Source of the DNA: Leptospira terpstrae serovar Hualin str. LT 11-33 = ATCC 700639
GTDB taxonomy: Bacteria > Spirochaetota > Leptospiria > Leptospirales > Leptospiraceae
NCBI RefSeq assembly: GCF_000332495.1
Contig: NZ_AOGW02000008.1
Location: 206,094 to 270,093 of the forward strand
Length of the DNA stretch: 64,000 nucleotides
Reading direction: 5' to 3'
In this document: piece after piece, positions 26,786 to 35,706 of the stretch
Position numbering within the stretch: the stretch's first letter is position 1
How the letters are laid out: each line of letters begins with the position of its first letter
Program-made: the position numbers and the translations under genes
Notes under the pieces: model-generated
What the model was told of the DNA's origin: nothing
Seen by the model: only the letters and a program-made list of their open reading frames with translations
The model's database searches: none

Positions 26786-27289
26786 ATGAGCCAACATTTA
26801 AAATCATGGGATGTGGATGCAGACGAAGATACCATGAAAGATTTGTATCTTTGTTTTAGTCTCGAAGATAGAGACTATGCATTTGAAGTCCGTCACCTAA
26901 CAGAAATTTTAGCACTTCCTGCAATCACAACGATACCAGGCACGGCTGCTTTTTTAAAAGGAGTGATCAATATCCGAGGAAAAATCATTCCAGTAATGGA
27001 TGTTCGTCTGAGATTCGATATGCCATTTAAATCTTATCACGAAAGAACTTGTGTTTTACTGGTTGAATTAGACGGATTACCTCTCGGTTTGATTGTTGAT
27101 ACAGTAAACGATGTATTAAGGATTCCTTCAGAAAACATTGATTTAGCTCCTAAAATCGGCGAATCAAAATCTTCAAGATTTATCTATGCGACAGGGAGAG
27201 TGGGAGATACGGTAAAAATCCTTATCAACTTACAAAGATTACTCACAGAAGAAGAAACACATTTAATTAAGGACATTCCCGGAAATTAA
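26786..27289 (+). CDS. cheW: CheW coupling protein
   Basis: 167 residues forming one CheW domain: LYLCFSLEDRDYAFEVRHLTEILA at the start, then GVINIRGKIIPVMDVRLRF, the conserved NxRGxxxPVxDL block, and GLIVDTVNDVLRI. Family function: bridges MCP tips to the CheA P5 domain. About 20 residues precede the domain, a slightly longer acidic N-terminus than in E. coli CheW. It is followed by cheA after 3 nt. Confidence 0.94.
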   Translation: MSQHLKSWDVDADEDTMKDLYLCFSLEDRDYAFEVRHLTEILALPAITTIPGTAAFLKGVINIRGKIIPVMDVRLRFDMPFKSYHERTCVLLVELDGLPLGLIVDTVNDVLRIPSENIDLAPKIGESKSSRFIYATGRVGDTVKILINLQRLLTEEETHLIKDIPGN

Positions 27290-27292
27290 TCC

Positions 27293-29173
27293 ATGGAAAG
27301 AGATGATGTATTAGAATACCTACTAGAAGCACGAGAAACACTTGAAAACATCGAAAAGGATTTACTTCATTTCGAAAAATCAACGTTAGATGGTAGCTTA
27401 GTAGACAGAGATCTCCTTGATACCCTGTTCAGACATTTCCATACCATCAAAGGCAGTTCGGGGTTTTTTGGTCTTACTGCTATAGTAAAAATTGCACATT
27501 CTGCGGAAAATCTTCTAGACTATTTACGAAAAAATCCAGAGGACCAAGATGAAGATACTTTAGAGTTATTAATTACTGCACTGGATTACCTAAATGAATT
27601 AGTAGAACATGAGGAATCCTCTCCATCGGGAGGTGACTTTTTTTCCGAGGAACAAATCCAATTTTTAAACAAATTGAACCAAAAGAATGAGTTTATTCGA
27701 GTTCATAGGTTAAATACTCCCGAAGAACCAACTACCACTCAGGTAAGTGTCGAATTTGGTTTGTTTGGTGATGATCCAAAAACTGCAGAACCTAAAGAAG
27801 AATTTGGATTGTTTACGAATACACCGAAAGCAGCAGATACAACAGAATTTGGACTTTTTAATAATGCCTCCATTCCCAAGACAAACGAAGAATTCGGATT
27901 ATTTCATAAACTGGATGTAATTTCAGAAAAGGAAAAAATCCAAAAACCAGAAGAGAATTTAAAAAACGAAAAGAAAACAATCATAAAAAAAGACATTCGC
28001 ATTGATACAGATAAGTTAGATTCCCTACTCGACATCGTTGGGGAAATTGTCATCACCGAACCGATGGTGACAGACCATCAAGATATCAGTAAACTCAAGT
28101 TAGAAAATTTCCATAAAACTGCCTTACAATTAAAAAAACTAATTAGAAACCTTCAAGAGATAACATTGAGTCTTCGTATGGTTCCGATTGCGGGAATCTT
28201 TTCTCGTATGGAACGCCTCGTGAGAGACACAGCTAAAAAAACAGGGAAACAAGTAAAACTCATCATCTCTGGTGAAGATACAGAAATCGACAAATCAATC
28301 ATTGAAGAAATGTATGATCCTCTTGTCCACATCATCCGCAATGCCATCGATCATGGTTTAGAAACTCCAGAAGAAAGAAAAGAAGCAGGAAAACAACCCC
28401 AAGGAACTATCCAACTTACTGCAAACCAATCGGGTAAAGAGGTATGGATTGAAGTGCGGGATGACGGGAAAGGGTTGAGTAGAGAAAGAATTTTAAATAA
28501 AGCAGTTTCCTTAGGACTAATTGTTCATTCTGATGCTGAGTCTCTTGAGGACAAAGATGTATGGGAATTTCTTTTCCATCCAGGATTTTCTACAGCAAAG
28601 GAAGTTACAGACCTCTCAGGAAGAGGAGTTGGATTAGATGTTGTGAGAAAAAATGTCACTACTTTAAAAGGATTTGTGGATGTATTTTCTGTTTTTGGCC
28701 AAGGAACAACATTTTTAATTCGTGTTCCTTTAACTCTCGCCATCATCGAAGGTCTTGTGGTTCGAAAAGAAGAAACTTATTTTATTCTGCCGTCTATCGA
28801 TGTAAAAGAATCTATGTATTTATCCAATGAACCTATCAATGAATTGTATAAAAATAATCATAGTATCCAATATAGAACCAATCAAATATCAATTGTTGAT
28901 ATCAATTTATTATTTGGAAAAGATTCTGATTTAAATAATCAAAGAACATTAAAAGAAAAATACCTTATTGTTACCGAATCACATGAAAAACAAATGGGGA
29001 TTGTATTCGATGAAATTTTAGGGAATCAATCGATTGTGATCAAACCTATATCACCTATTTTTAAAAACATCAATGGACTTGCTGGTTGCACCATATTAGG
29101 AAATGGTCATGCGGGTTTAATTCTTGACGTACGTAAATTGATCGGCCAACACCTTTCCTCGGTTACAATATGA
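27293..29173 (+). CDS. cheA: CheA histidine kinase with EFGLF-repeat linker in place of P2
   Basis: 626 residues. P1 Hpt domain (about 1-110) has the phosphorylated histidine in HFHTIKGSSGFFG. No folded P2 CheY-binding domain is recognisable; instead residues ~150-210 contain four copies of EFGLF at 154, 170, 185 and 200, 15-16 residues apart. P3 dimerisation begins near 235 (DKLDSLLDIVGEIVI). P4 kinase: HIIRNAIDHGLETPEER (N box), EVRDDGKGLSRERI (G1) and GRGVGLDVVRKNV (G2). P5 CheW-like domain ends the protein. Family function: autophosphorylation at the P1 histidine and transfer to CheY and CheB. The stop overlaps the cheB start (ATGA). Confidence 0.95.
   Translation: MERDDVLEYLLEARETLENIEKDLLHFEKSTLDGSLVDRDLLDTLFRHFHTIKGSSGFFGLTAIVKIAHSAENLLDYLRKNPEDQDEDTLELLITALDYLNELVEHEESSPSGGDFFSEEQIQFLNKLNQKNEFIRVHRLNTPEEPTTTQVSVEFGLFGDDPKTAEPKEEFGLFTNTPKAADTTEFGLFNNASIPKTNEEFGLFHKLDVISEKEKIQKPEENLKNEKKTIIKKDIRIDTDKLDSLLDIVGEIVITEPMVTDHQDISKLKLENFHKTALQLKKLIRNLQEITLSLRMVPIAGIFSRMERLVRDTAKKTGKQVKLIISGEDTEIDKSIIEEMYDPLVHIIRNAIDHGLETPEERKEAGKQPQGTIQLTANQSGKEVWIEVRDDGKGLSRERILNKAVSLGLIVHSDAESLEDKDVWEFLFHPGFSTAKEVTDLSGRGVGLDVVRKNVTTLKGFVDVFSVFGQGTTFLIRVPLTLAIIEGLVVRKEETYFILPSIDVKESMYLSNEPINELYKNNHSIQYRTNQISIVDINLLFGKDSDLNNQRTLKEKYLIVTESHEKQMGIVFDEILGNQSIVIKPISPIFKNINGLAGCTILGNGHAGLILDVRKLIGQHLSSVTI
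27752..27904 (+). repeat. four-copy EFGLF motif array within cheA
   Basis: The codons for EFGLF begin at 27752, 27800, 27845 and 27890. Spacers are acidic/Pro/Thr-rich and differ from each other, so the motif, not the DNA, is conserved. This is the expected form of repeated short linear docking motifs in a flexible linker. Confidence 0.8.
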
Positions 29174-30213
29174 AAAAACACACTGTAATTGTTGTCGATG
29201 ACCAAAAATCTGTGAGAAGTATGATCAAACGTTGGATTGAATCCGATCCAAATTGGGAGGTGATTGGGGAAGCAGCCAATCCGTATGAAGCACGTGACTT
29301 GATTGTGGAAAAACAACCAGAGGTAATGACCTTAGATGTTCATATGCCTGGTATGGATGGAATTGTTTTTTTAAAAAAACTCCTTCCACAGTATCCAATG
29401 CCAGTCATTATGTTTAGTTCCTCAACTACAGAAGGTGCACATATTACATTTGAGGCCTTAGAAGCTGGCGCATTTGACTATGTATCCAAACCCACCGGAA
29501 CTCCAGAAAGTTTAATCGAAGCAAAAGAGGATTTACTTTCAAAACTATACGAAAGTCTAAATTACAATCTTACAAAATTAAACTTAACAACAAAAAAGGA
29601 GACAAATTCACCTAACAAAAAAATTTCGAAAACTACATTCAAACGAAAATTTATATTAATTGGCTCTTCAACCGGTGGAACAACTGCGTTACGAAAACTA
29701 CTGGATGAAGTAGATGAAACCTTTCCCCCTATTCTTATTGCACAACATATGCCAGAAAACTTTACCTCCTTGTTTGCTCAAAGGCTAAACTCCGATTTAA
29801 AAATCCAGGTAAAAGAAGCTAAGGATAAAGAAATACTACAAACTGGACATGTCTACATTGCACCAGGGAATTACCATCTAGGAATTCAAAAAATCGGTTC
29901 CGACTATTATACCCGTATCTTCCAAACCGATAAAAAAAATGGGCACAGGCCTTCTGTTGATGTTTTATTTGAATCCGCAACAGAACAGGATATAGGCGGA
30001 AATAGTATAGGAATTATCCTTACAGGGATGGGTAGTGATGGTGCATCTGGACTTTTGAAACTTAAGAACCAAGGTAGCCTTACCATTGGCCAAAATAAAG
30101 AAACCTGCGTTGTGTATGGAATGCCAAAAGTAGCTTACGAAATAGGAGCATTAACTTACCAAGTTCCCTTAAACGAAATGGTAGATAAAATCAAGGAAAT
30201 TGCAGCATTATGA
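29170..30213 (+). CDS. cheB: CheB protein-glutamate methylesterase/deamidase
   Basis: 347 residues. The receiver (1-120) has VVDDQ, the phosphoacceptor in TLDVHMPGMDGI, the threonine-equivalent in VIMFSSSTTEG and YVSKPTG. A polar linker (about 125-158) leads to the methylesterase domain: serine in LIGSSTGGTTALRKLL, histidine in IAQHMPENFT and aspartate in LTGMGSDGASG, the complete triad. Family function: removes methyl groups from MCP glutamates when phosphorylated by CheA. No cheR is in the operon, so the methyltransferase must come from elsewhere. ATGA overlaps link it to cheA and to the next gene. Confidence 0.94.
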   Translation: MKKHTVIVVDDQKSVRSMIKRWIESDPNWEVIGEAANPYEARDLIVEKQPEVMTLDVHMPGMDGIVFLKKLLPQYPMPVIMFSSSTTEGAHITFEALEAGAFDYVSKPTGTPESLIEAKEDLLSKLYESLNYNLTKLNLTTKKETNSPNKKISKTTFKRKFILIGSSTGGTTALRKLLDEVDETFPPILIAQHMPENFTSLFAQRLNSDLKIQVKEAKDKEILQTGHVYIAPGNYHLGIQKIGSDYYTRIFQTDKKNGHRPSVDVLFESATEQDIGGNSIGIILTGMGSDGASGLLKLKNQGSLTIGQNKETCVVYGMPKVAYEIGALTYQVPLNEMVDKIKEIAAL

Positions 30214-31466
30214 TTCCGCATTGTTTAATTCTGGAAAGTAAAAACACAAAACTAATAGCAGAATTACTTAAAGAAATAGATTATACCTTTGAAAGGGTTA
30301 GCCTTTTAGAGGAAATACACAAAACATTAGAAGATGGTAAATTTCATTTTCTAATTTTACATGTAAACGATATAGAACATTTGGACGCTCGAAAAAGCCT
30401 TTCCGAATGGACCAAAAATTTTCCATATACTCTTATTATCATCATTACCGACACATCGAAATGGGAAACCACTGCTTCTTTATTAAAACAACATTCCGTT
30501 TACGACTATATACAAACACCGCTAGACTCAAGTCATCTTCAATTCACTTTAAATCGTTCCCTCCAATATTTACTTACAAAGCTTAAGTCCCAATTCATAA
30601 ACGAAGCAGAAAATCATTTATATAAAAGAATGGTAGAAATCTTCGATTGGAAAAAATCTCTTTTACATAAAGAAAACGAAAATATTGCCGCAGACATCAT
30701 CCACCAAATGAATATTAATTTATTCCAAGGAAGTGGGATAGGCACACTTATGAGTGTTGTTAGTATTTTAATTTCAAAAAGTAAATTGGATCAAGAGGGA
30801 AAAAATTATTCCGTTGCAAAACCAGTAATGGACCTTTTATCGGAAAACTATGAGGCTGCAAAAAGTATGTTCGATAGTATGTCCATATCACAATCAGTGA
30901 TAGACGACGAAACTATTATTGACTATAAAGAATCACCTACAAAACTTCTTGACCTCATAAAACAAGAATTGGAAACTCTGAACGAAGCGCTCAATATCAA
31001 ATCTCAAAAAGTAAACCTAAGCCAAATCCCTGCATCTGCTGCGGGTAAAAAAATTCGCTTTCATGAAACAAAACTTTCCTACGTAATTCGCGAAATATTT
31101 TTAAACGCAATTAAATATTCAAAAGAGAAAGATGTAATTTATTTAATCTTCTTCCATAAGGAAAATTTTTTAGAATTAAAAGTAATTAACCCTGCTTACC
31201 AAAACAACGATGGAACTAGCGGTATCCCTGAAAAATTTGAATCCTTTGTATTTGAACCTTTTTTCAGAATTTCATCTGTAGTCGATGATAGTTATGCAAA
31301 ATTTGAACAATTTAGGTTTGGACTTGGGTTACCACTTGTTAAAAAGATTATGGACCAACATCAATCAAACGTTCAAATCTATAATATTGAAAATAACTTT
31401 AGAAATGAAAATACAAAAGACGTATGTTTAACAATTCGATTCCCATTACTAGAAGAGGAAAAATAA
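30210..31466 (+). CDS. receiver-like/HATPase protein of the chemosensory operon (degenerate receiver)
   Basis: 418 residues. Residues 1-115 have the CheY fold order (HCLILESKN; FHFLILHVNDIE; LIIIITDTSKWE; YDYIQTPLDSSH), but the phosphoacceptor Asp position is His/Asn-like and the KP lysine is absent, so it is probably an unphosphorylatable pseudo-receiver. A helical region (about 130-260) includes IAADIIHQMNINLF. A C-terminal GHKL ATPase-like domain has an N box (YVIREIFLNAIKYSKEK) and a G2-like loop (FRFGLGLPLVKKIM), but the G1 DxGxG is not clear. It may be a kinase, or a phosphatase/adaptor for the two CheY proteins downstream. The start overlaps the cheB stop by 4 nt. Confidence 0.8.
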   Translation: MIPHCLILESKNTKLIAELLKEIDYTFERVSLLEEIHKTLEDGKFHFLILHVNDIEHLDARKSLSEWTKNFPYTLIIIITDTSKWETTASLLKQHSVYDYIQTPLDSSHLQFTLNRSLQYLLTKLKSQFINEAENHLYKRMVEIFDWKKSLLHKENENIAADIIHQMNINLFQGSGIGTLMSVVSILISKSKLDQEGKNYSVAKPVMDLLSENYEAAKSMFDSMSISQSVIDDETIIDYKESPTKLLDLIKQELETLNEALNIKSQKVNLSQIPASAAGKKIRFHETKLSYVIREIFLNAIKYSKEKDVIYLIFFHKENFLELKVINPAYQNNDGTSGIPEKFESFVFEPFFRISSVVDDSYAKFEQFRFGLGLPLVKKIMDQHQSNVQIYNIENNFRNENTKDVCLTIRFPLLEEEK

Positions 31467-31467
31467 A

Positions 31468-31833
31468 ATGGCAAGAATACTAACAGTAGACGATGCACCT
31501 GCAGTTTTAAAGATTTTAAATTTGGTGCTAACAACAGAAGGTCACGAAGTGACTTCAGCTACCAACGGAATGGAAGCACTCCAAAGGTTGGAAACATCAA
31601 GTTTCGACATTGGAATCTTCGACGTGAATATGCCGGGAATGACAGGGATTGAGTTAACGGAAAAAACTCTAAAATCAGAGAATGGCAAGTCAATGAAAAT
31701 AGTCATGTTGACTACTGAATCTAGTGATGAAATGAAAAACAAAGGTAAGGCAGCTGGTGCTGTAGGATGGCTCGTAAAACCATTTGCAAATGAATCACTA
31801 ATCAAATTGATTTCCCAACTAGTATCAATGTAA
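31468..31833 (+). CDS. cheY: CheY-like response regulator (first of two)
   Basis: 121-residue stand-alone receiver with every key residue: VDDAP acidic pair, phosphoacceptor in IGIFDVNMPGMTG, threonine in VMLTTESSDE, and lysine in WLVKPFANE. Family function: phosphorylated by CheA; in classical systems it binds the flagellar motor. It starts 1 nt after the preceding stop. It is followed after 1 nt by a paralogue of similar sequence, so the pair looks like a tandem duplication. Confidence 0.93.
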   Translation: MARILTVDDAPAVLKILNLVLTTEGHEVTSATNGMEALQRLETSSFDIGIFDVNMPGMTGIELTEKTLKSENGKSMKIVMLTTESSDEMKNKGKAAGAVGWLVKPFANESLIKLISQLVSM

Positions 31834-31834
31834 A

Positions 31835-32215
31835 ATGGCTGCGATTCTTGTAGTAGATGATTCGTCTGCTGTTTTAAAGATAGTAAGGTTAGCTTTAAGT
31901 AGCCAGGGACACACTGTAATCACTTGTAACACAGGAGAGGAAGCATTGGAAAAACTAAAATCTGATGTTTCAATTCACTTAGGTATCTTCGATTTTAATA
32001 TGCCTGGGCTTAGCGGAATCAACCTAATCCGAGAAACCAAAAAGATAATAAAAAATCCAAAGTTCAAATTACTTGTCCTTTCTGTAGAAGATAAACCAGA
32101 AATCATCTCAAACGCTTTATTTAATGGTGCGGATGCCTGGATGATTAAACCATTTAACAACGAACAGCTAATCAAACAAGTAACGGAGCTTTTCGGCAGC
32201 GATGCTTCCCTTTGA
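31835..32215 (+). CDS. CheY-like response regulator (second of two)
   Basis: 126-residue receiver: VVDDSSAVLKIVRLAL, phosphoacceptor in LGIFDFNMPGLSG, serine at the Thr position in LLVLSVEDKPE and lysine in WMIKPFNNE. The substitution of Thr by Ser and the variable alpha4-beta5 surface differ from the first CheY, which suggests a distinct partner, for example a phosphate sink. The last 14 nt overlap the next gene's start. Confidence 0.92.
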   Translation: MAAILVVDDSSAVLKIVRLALSSQGHTVITCNTGEEALEKLKSDVSIHLGIFDFNMPGLSGINLIRETKKIIKNPKFKLLVLSVEDKPEIISNALFNGADAWMIKPFNNEQLIKQVTELFGSDASL

Positions 32216-34688
32216 AATAAATGTAATATTTGCGATTACTGTCATCTCAGTGGTATTCAACACTACGATGGCATTAATCATCTATTTTCTATCCAAACAT
32301 TCGAAATCTGAAGTTAAACTGGGTTATACAGCCATATTTCTGACGGTTCTAGTATTCAGAAACTTTGCTCTTTATCTGTTTGGAGAAGGTAACCAAAAAA
32401 TATTTTTTTTGTTTTCTGAGAGTTGTGCTATACTTGGCTCCTACCTCTTGGTGGCTGCTGTATCTCCCATTATTACAAAAAAAATCAGCTTAGCTTATCT
32501 ATATACACTTTGTATCTCAATTTACGTTCTATTTGTTTCGCTTCTCCTAACAGACATTCCTTTTTTTTGGATGGCTTTACCATCTTCCCTTTTTAATGCG
32601 ACCGCCCTTTTTTTGTTTGGTGTAGTGGTATTTAAATTAAATTCATATCCACAGGCATTTCGAATATATTTTTTGGCAATTTGTTTAATCATAGCACTTC
32701 AGCGACTTACCTTCCCTTATCTTTTTGGAATAGAATGGTATAGGCCTCTTGGTTATATCATAAATACATTATTTATGTTTTTATTTGGTGTTGGCTGTAT
32801 TCTGTTTAACTTCAATATACAAACTAAAAAATTAAACCTATCACTCGAAGAATTGGAGTTATTACAAAAAACAATTAAAGATGTAAATGTTCGTCTTCTC
32901 ATTATGTACAACCAACTTCCTGCAATTATTTATAATATTGAGTTTTTACCAGAGCCAAGAACTTCTTACATAAGTCCGAAAATGGAAGACATTACAGGAT
33001 ATGGAATAAATTTTTTCTATGAAAATCCAGATTTTTTTAAAGATATCGTAATCCCAGAAGACCAACATAAAATTCCTGAATTGTATGCAGGTCATTCACC
33101 AATCATTCTTCGAATGATCCATGCGAATGGATCACTCATTTGGACAGAACATTATGTAAATGTGTCCTTTGATATACTGGGTATTGAAAAACGAATCGAT
33201 GTAGTTGCACTTGATATTACAAAATCAAAAAAAACTGAAATCTCTTTATTGCAGGAGAAAAACTTAAATACTACTGTTTTTGACAATGCTGCCAACTTAA
33301 TTTTACTAACAGATGCAAATGGACTGATTGAAAGTATCAATTCTGCGGCTCAAACAATTTTAGGAATGAGAAAAACCGAAGTGATCGGGAAATACATCCA
33401 GGATGTCATTCTCCTTCCTGAAGACAGAGAATACCTAAAAGATGTTTTGGATGACGTAAACGAAATTCAAAACATTGCTGAAAGTTTAATCTTACGATGT
33501 GTTACAAATTCAAATCAAATTCTTTTTTTAGAATGGAGGCTTGGCATCATACGTGATAACCGAAACGAACCATTAAAAATCATTTGGATTGGGATTGACC
33601 AAACTTCAAAACGAGCTGCTGAAATTGAACTCAAAGAATTAAACAAATCGTTGGAGGAGAAAGTTAAAGCTAGAACTAAAGAATTACAATCAAGTAACTT
33701 TGAATTAAATTCAGCACTCTATGCATTAAGAGAAGCCCAACAAAAGTTAATTCAAAATGAGAAAATGGTCTCTCTGGGACAACTCGTATCAGGCCTTGCT
33801 CATGAAATCAACAATCCCATTGGGATGATCAAGTCCTCTGTAGAAACATTAGTTTCTGAATGGGAAGAAGAAAGAATCCATGATGCAAGCATAAGAATTA
33901 ACGAACTAATACAATCTATTCTTGATACTGATTCTGGTGGGCTTCGAATCTTGACAGGGTTGTCCAACAGACAAGCAAGGAAATCTTTAAGAGAAAGTTT
34001 CCAACAACACTCGGTTCCATTTGAAGAAGAACTTGCGGAACTTTTTGTCGATTCTGGAATACGAAATCTTTCTCACCCGATGATTACAAAAATCAAATCA
34101 GTTATTCGTAATAAGGAAGACTTCCAAACTCTAAGAAGACTTTTACTAGTAAAACAATCCTCCGAACATATATTGTATTCAGTGAGAAGGCTTTCAAAGA
34201 TTACCTATACACTTAAAAACTTTGCAGGCTTACAATCCAACTTAGAACTCACTGATTATTTGTTAACCGATACTATCCATACTGCAATTTCCCTTTATAA
34301 GGAATATTTTTTAAGAGATATAAATTTGGTTCTTAATTTGGAGTATAGTGGAAACGTTCGATGTATCCAAGGTGACTTAGTCCAACTCTGGAGCCAAATC
34401 ATCTGGAATTCCATCCAAGCAGTTGCTTCCAAAGGAACGATACAAATCCGAAGTTTCAAAAGATCAGATACTGTTTTTGTGGAGATCGAAGATTCTGGTG
34501 TGGGAATTCCACAAGACAACCACGCAAAAATATTTATGCCATTTTTCTCAACTAAAACTACAGGTGATGGTTTAGGACTTGGACTCTATCTTGTGAAAGA
34601 AATTGCAAACAGGCACAATGCAAATGTTGATTTTGAATCTACACCAGGAAGGACAATTTTTAAAGTCGGTTTTCCGCTCACTACTTAA
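32202..34688 (+). CDS. membrane PAS sensor histidine kinase
   Basis: 828 residues. Residues 1-205 contain about seven hydrophobic helices. Two PAS domains follow (about 235-350, with YISPKMEDITGYGINFF; about 360-475, with ILLTDANGLIESINSAAQTI). A coiled coil (about 478-520) leads to the HisKA H box LVSGLAHEINNPIGMIKSS (His near 535). About 110 residues separate this from the second DHp-like helix (YSVRRLSKITYTLKNFA), an unusually long insertion. The GHKL domain has WNSIQAVASKG (N box), VEIEDSGVGIPQ (G1) and GDGLGLGLYLVKEI (G2). There is no receiver. Its position at the end of the operon suggests it feeds the CheY pair or reads membrane/redox state. Its 3' end overlaps convergent purM by 8 nt. 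Confidence 0.88.
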   Translation: MLPFEINVIFAITVISVVFNTTMALIIYFLSKHSKSEVKLGYTAIFLTVLVFRNFALYLFGEGNQKIFFLFSESCAILGSYLLVAAVSPIITKKISLAYLYTLCISIYVLFVSLLLTDIPFFWMALPSSLFNATALFLFGVVVFKLNSYPQAFRIYFLAICLIIALQRLTFPYLFGIEWYRPLGYIINTLFMFLFGVGCILFNFNIQTKKLNLSLEELELLQKTIKDVNVRLLIMYNQLPAIIYNIEFLPEPRTSYISPKMEDITGYGINFFYENPDFFKDIVIPEDQHKIPELYAGHSPIILRMIHANGSLIWTEHYVNVSFDILGIEKRIDVVALDITKSKKTEISLLQEKNLNTTVFDNAANLILLTDANGLIESINSAAQTILGMRKTEVIGKYIQDVILLPEDREYLKDVLDDVNEIQNIAESLILRCVTNSNQILFLEWRLGIIRDNRNEPLKIIWIGIDQTSKRAAEIELKELNKSLEEKVKARTKELQSSNFELNSALYALREAQQKLIQNEKMVSLGQLVSGLAHEINNPIGMIKSSVETLVSEWEEERIHDASIRINELIQSILDTDSGGLRILTGLSNRQARKSLRESFQQHSVPFEEELAELFVDSGIRNLSHPMITKIKSVIRNKEDFQTLRRLLLVKQSSEHILYSVRRLSKITYTLKNFAGLQSNLELTDYLLTDTIHTAISLYKEYFLRDINLVLNLEYSGNVRCIQGDLVQLWSQIIWNSIQAVASKGTIQIRSFKRSDTVFVEIEDSGVGIPQDNHAKIFMPFFSTKTTGDGLGLGLYLVKEIANRHNANVDFESTPGRTIFKVGFPLTT

Positions 34689-35706
34689 TTGTAATTTTCC
34701 CAGTAGAATCAGTATTTCCAATTAAATGAGCGTCTTCACCAAGAGTTTTTAGCTCAGACATTACAGAATCAACTTGAGATGGGTCAACCACGAGAATGTA
34801 ACCAACCCCCATATTAAAGGTACCATACATATCATGGCGATCCAAAGAATGATCTTTTTCTAATTTTGAAAAAACATAACTTTCAGGTAGATTATTGACT
34901 TCAGCACCTATACCTGAAGGCAAAACTCTAGGGATATTTTCATAAAACCCACCGCCAGTGATATGAACCATCCCTTTGATAGAAAACTTTTCAATTATAG
35001 ACAAGATCGTTTTTACATAAATTTTAGTCGGTTGGAACACATGATTTTTCAAAAAATCAAAATCATCTGAAGTAGATGGCAATTTTCCATCTTTTAATAA
35101 TAGTCTTCGAATGAGCGAAAAACCATTGCTATGTGGGCCAGAGGAACCAAGACCGATAATGGAATCACCCGCTTTGATTGTCCGGCCATCGATCATTTTT
35201 TGTTTTTCCACAACACCAACGACAAATCCTGCTAAGTCATATTCGTCATCAGGCATAACACCTGGGTGTTCAGCAGTTTCACCGCCAACTAACGCACAAT
35301 CGGCTAATTTACAACCTTTTACAATTCCGGAAACAATCGCTTCCATACGTGGTAAAAATAGTTTACCACAAGCTATATAATCTTGAAAGAACAATGGTTT
35401 TCCACCATTCACAAGAATATCATTCACACACATTGCAACTAGATCTATTCCAACTGTGTCGTGAATATCTAACAAACGAGCAATTTGTAGTTTGGTCCCA
35501 ACACCATCAGTTCCAGACAATAGAATAGGTTCGTTATATGATTTCAAAAAACTAACATCATAACAGGCGGCAAAACCACCGAGCCCACCTAAAACATTTT
35601 TGTTATGAGTTGACGCTACATTGGATTTGATTCTTTTTACAAACTCTTGACCTTTTTCGGTATCAACACCTGCTTCTTTGTAAGTGACTTTGTTTGAATC
35701 AGACAT
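34681..35706 (-). CDS. purM: phosphoribosylformylglycinamidine cyclo-ligase
   Basis: About 341 residues from the ATG at 35706 (MSDSNKVTYKEAGVD), with AGGAAAAC at good spacing. A longer frame to 35769 exists but lies within murI. Key blocks: YKEAGVDTEKG, GLGGFAACYDV, LSGTDGVGTKLQIA, DLVAMCVNDILVNG, ALVGGETAEHPGVM and VHITGGGFYENIPR. Reaction: ATP-dependent closure of FGAM to AIR, step five of purine synthesis. Its start overlaps the murI stop by 8 nt; it is the last gene of the minus-strand group htrA, aminotransferase, murI, purM. Confidence 0.95.
   Translation of the reverse strand: MSDSNKVTYKEAGVDTEKGQEFVKRIKSNVASTHNKNVLGGLGGFAACYDVSFLKSYNEPILLSGTDGVGTKLQIARLLDIHDTVGIDLVAMCVNDILVNGGKPLFFQDYIACGKLFLPRMEAIVSGIVKGCKLADCALVGGETAEHPGVMPDDEYDLAGFVVGVVEKQKMIDGRTIKAGDSIIGLGSSGPHSNGFSLIRRLLLKDGKLPSTSDDFDFLKNHVFQPTKIYVKTILSIIEKFSIKGMVHITGGGFYENIPRVLPSGIGAEVNNLPESYVFSKLEKDHSLDRHDMYGTFNMGVGYILVVDPSQVDSVMSELKTLGEDAHLIGNTDSTGKITIK

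Noticed and set aside
31468..32215. Direct DNA repeat from cheY duplication
   Set aside because: The two proteins are related but diverged; no long identical DNA stretch is visible, so no recent repeat is called.
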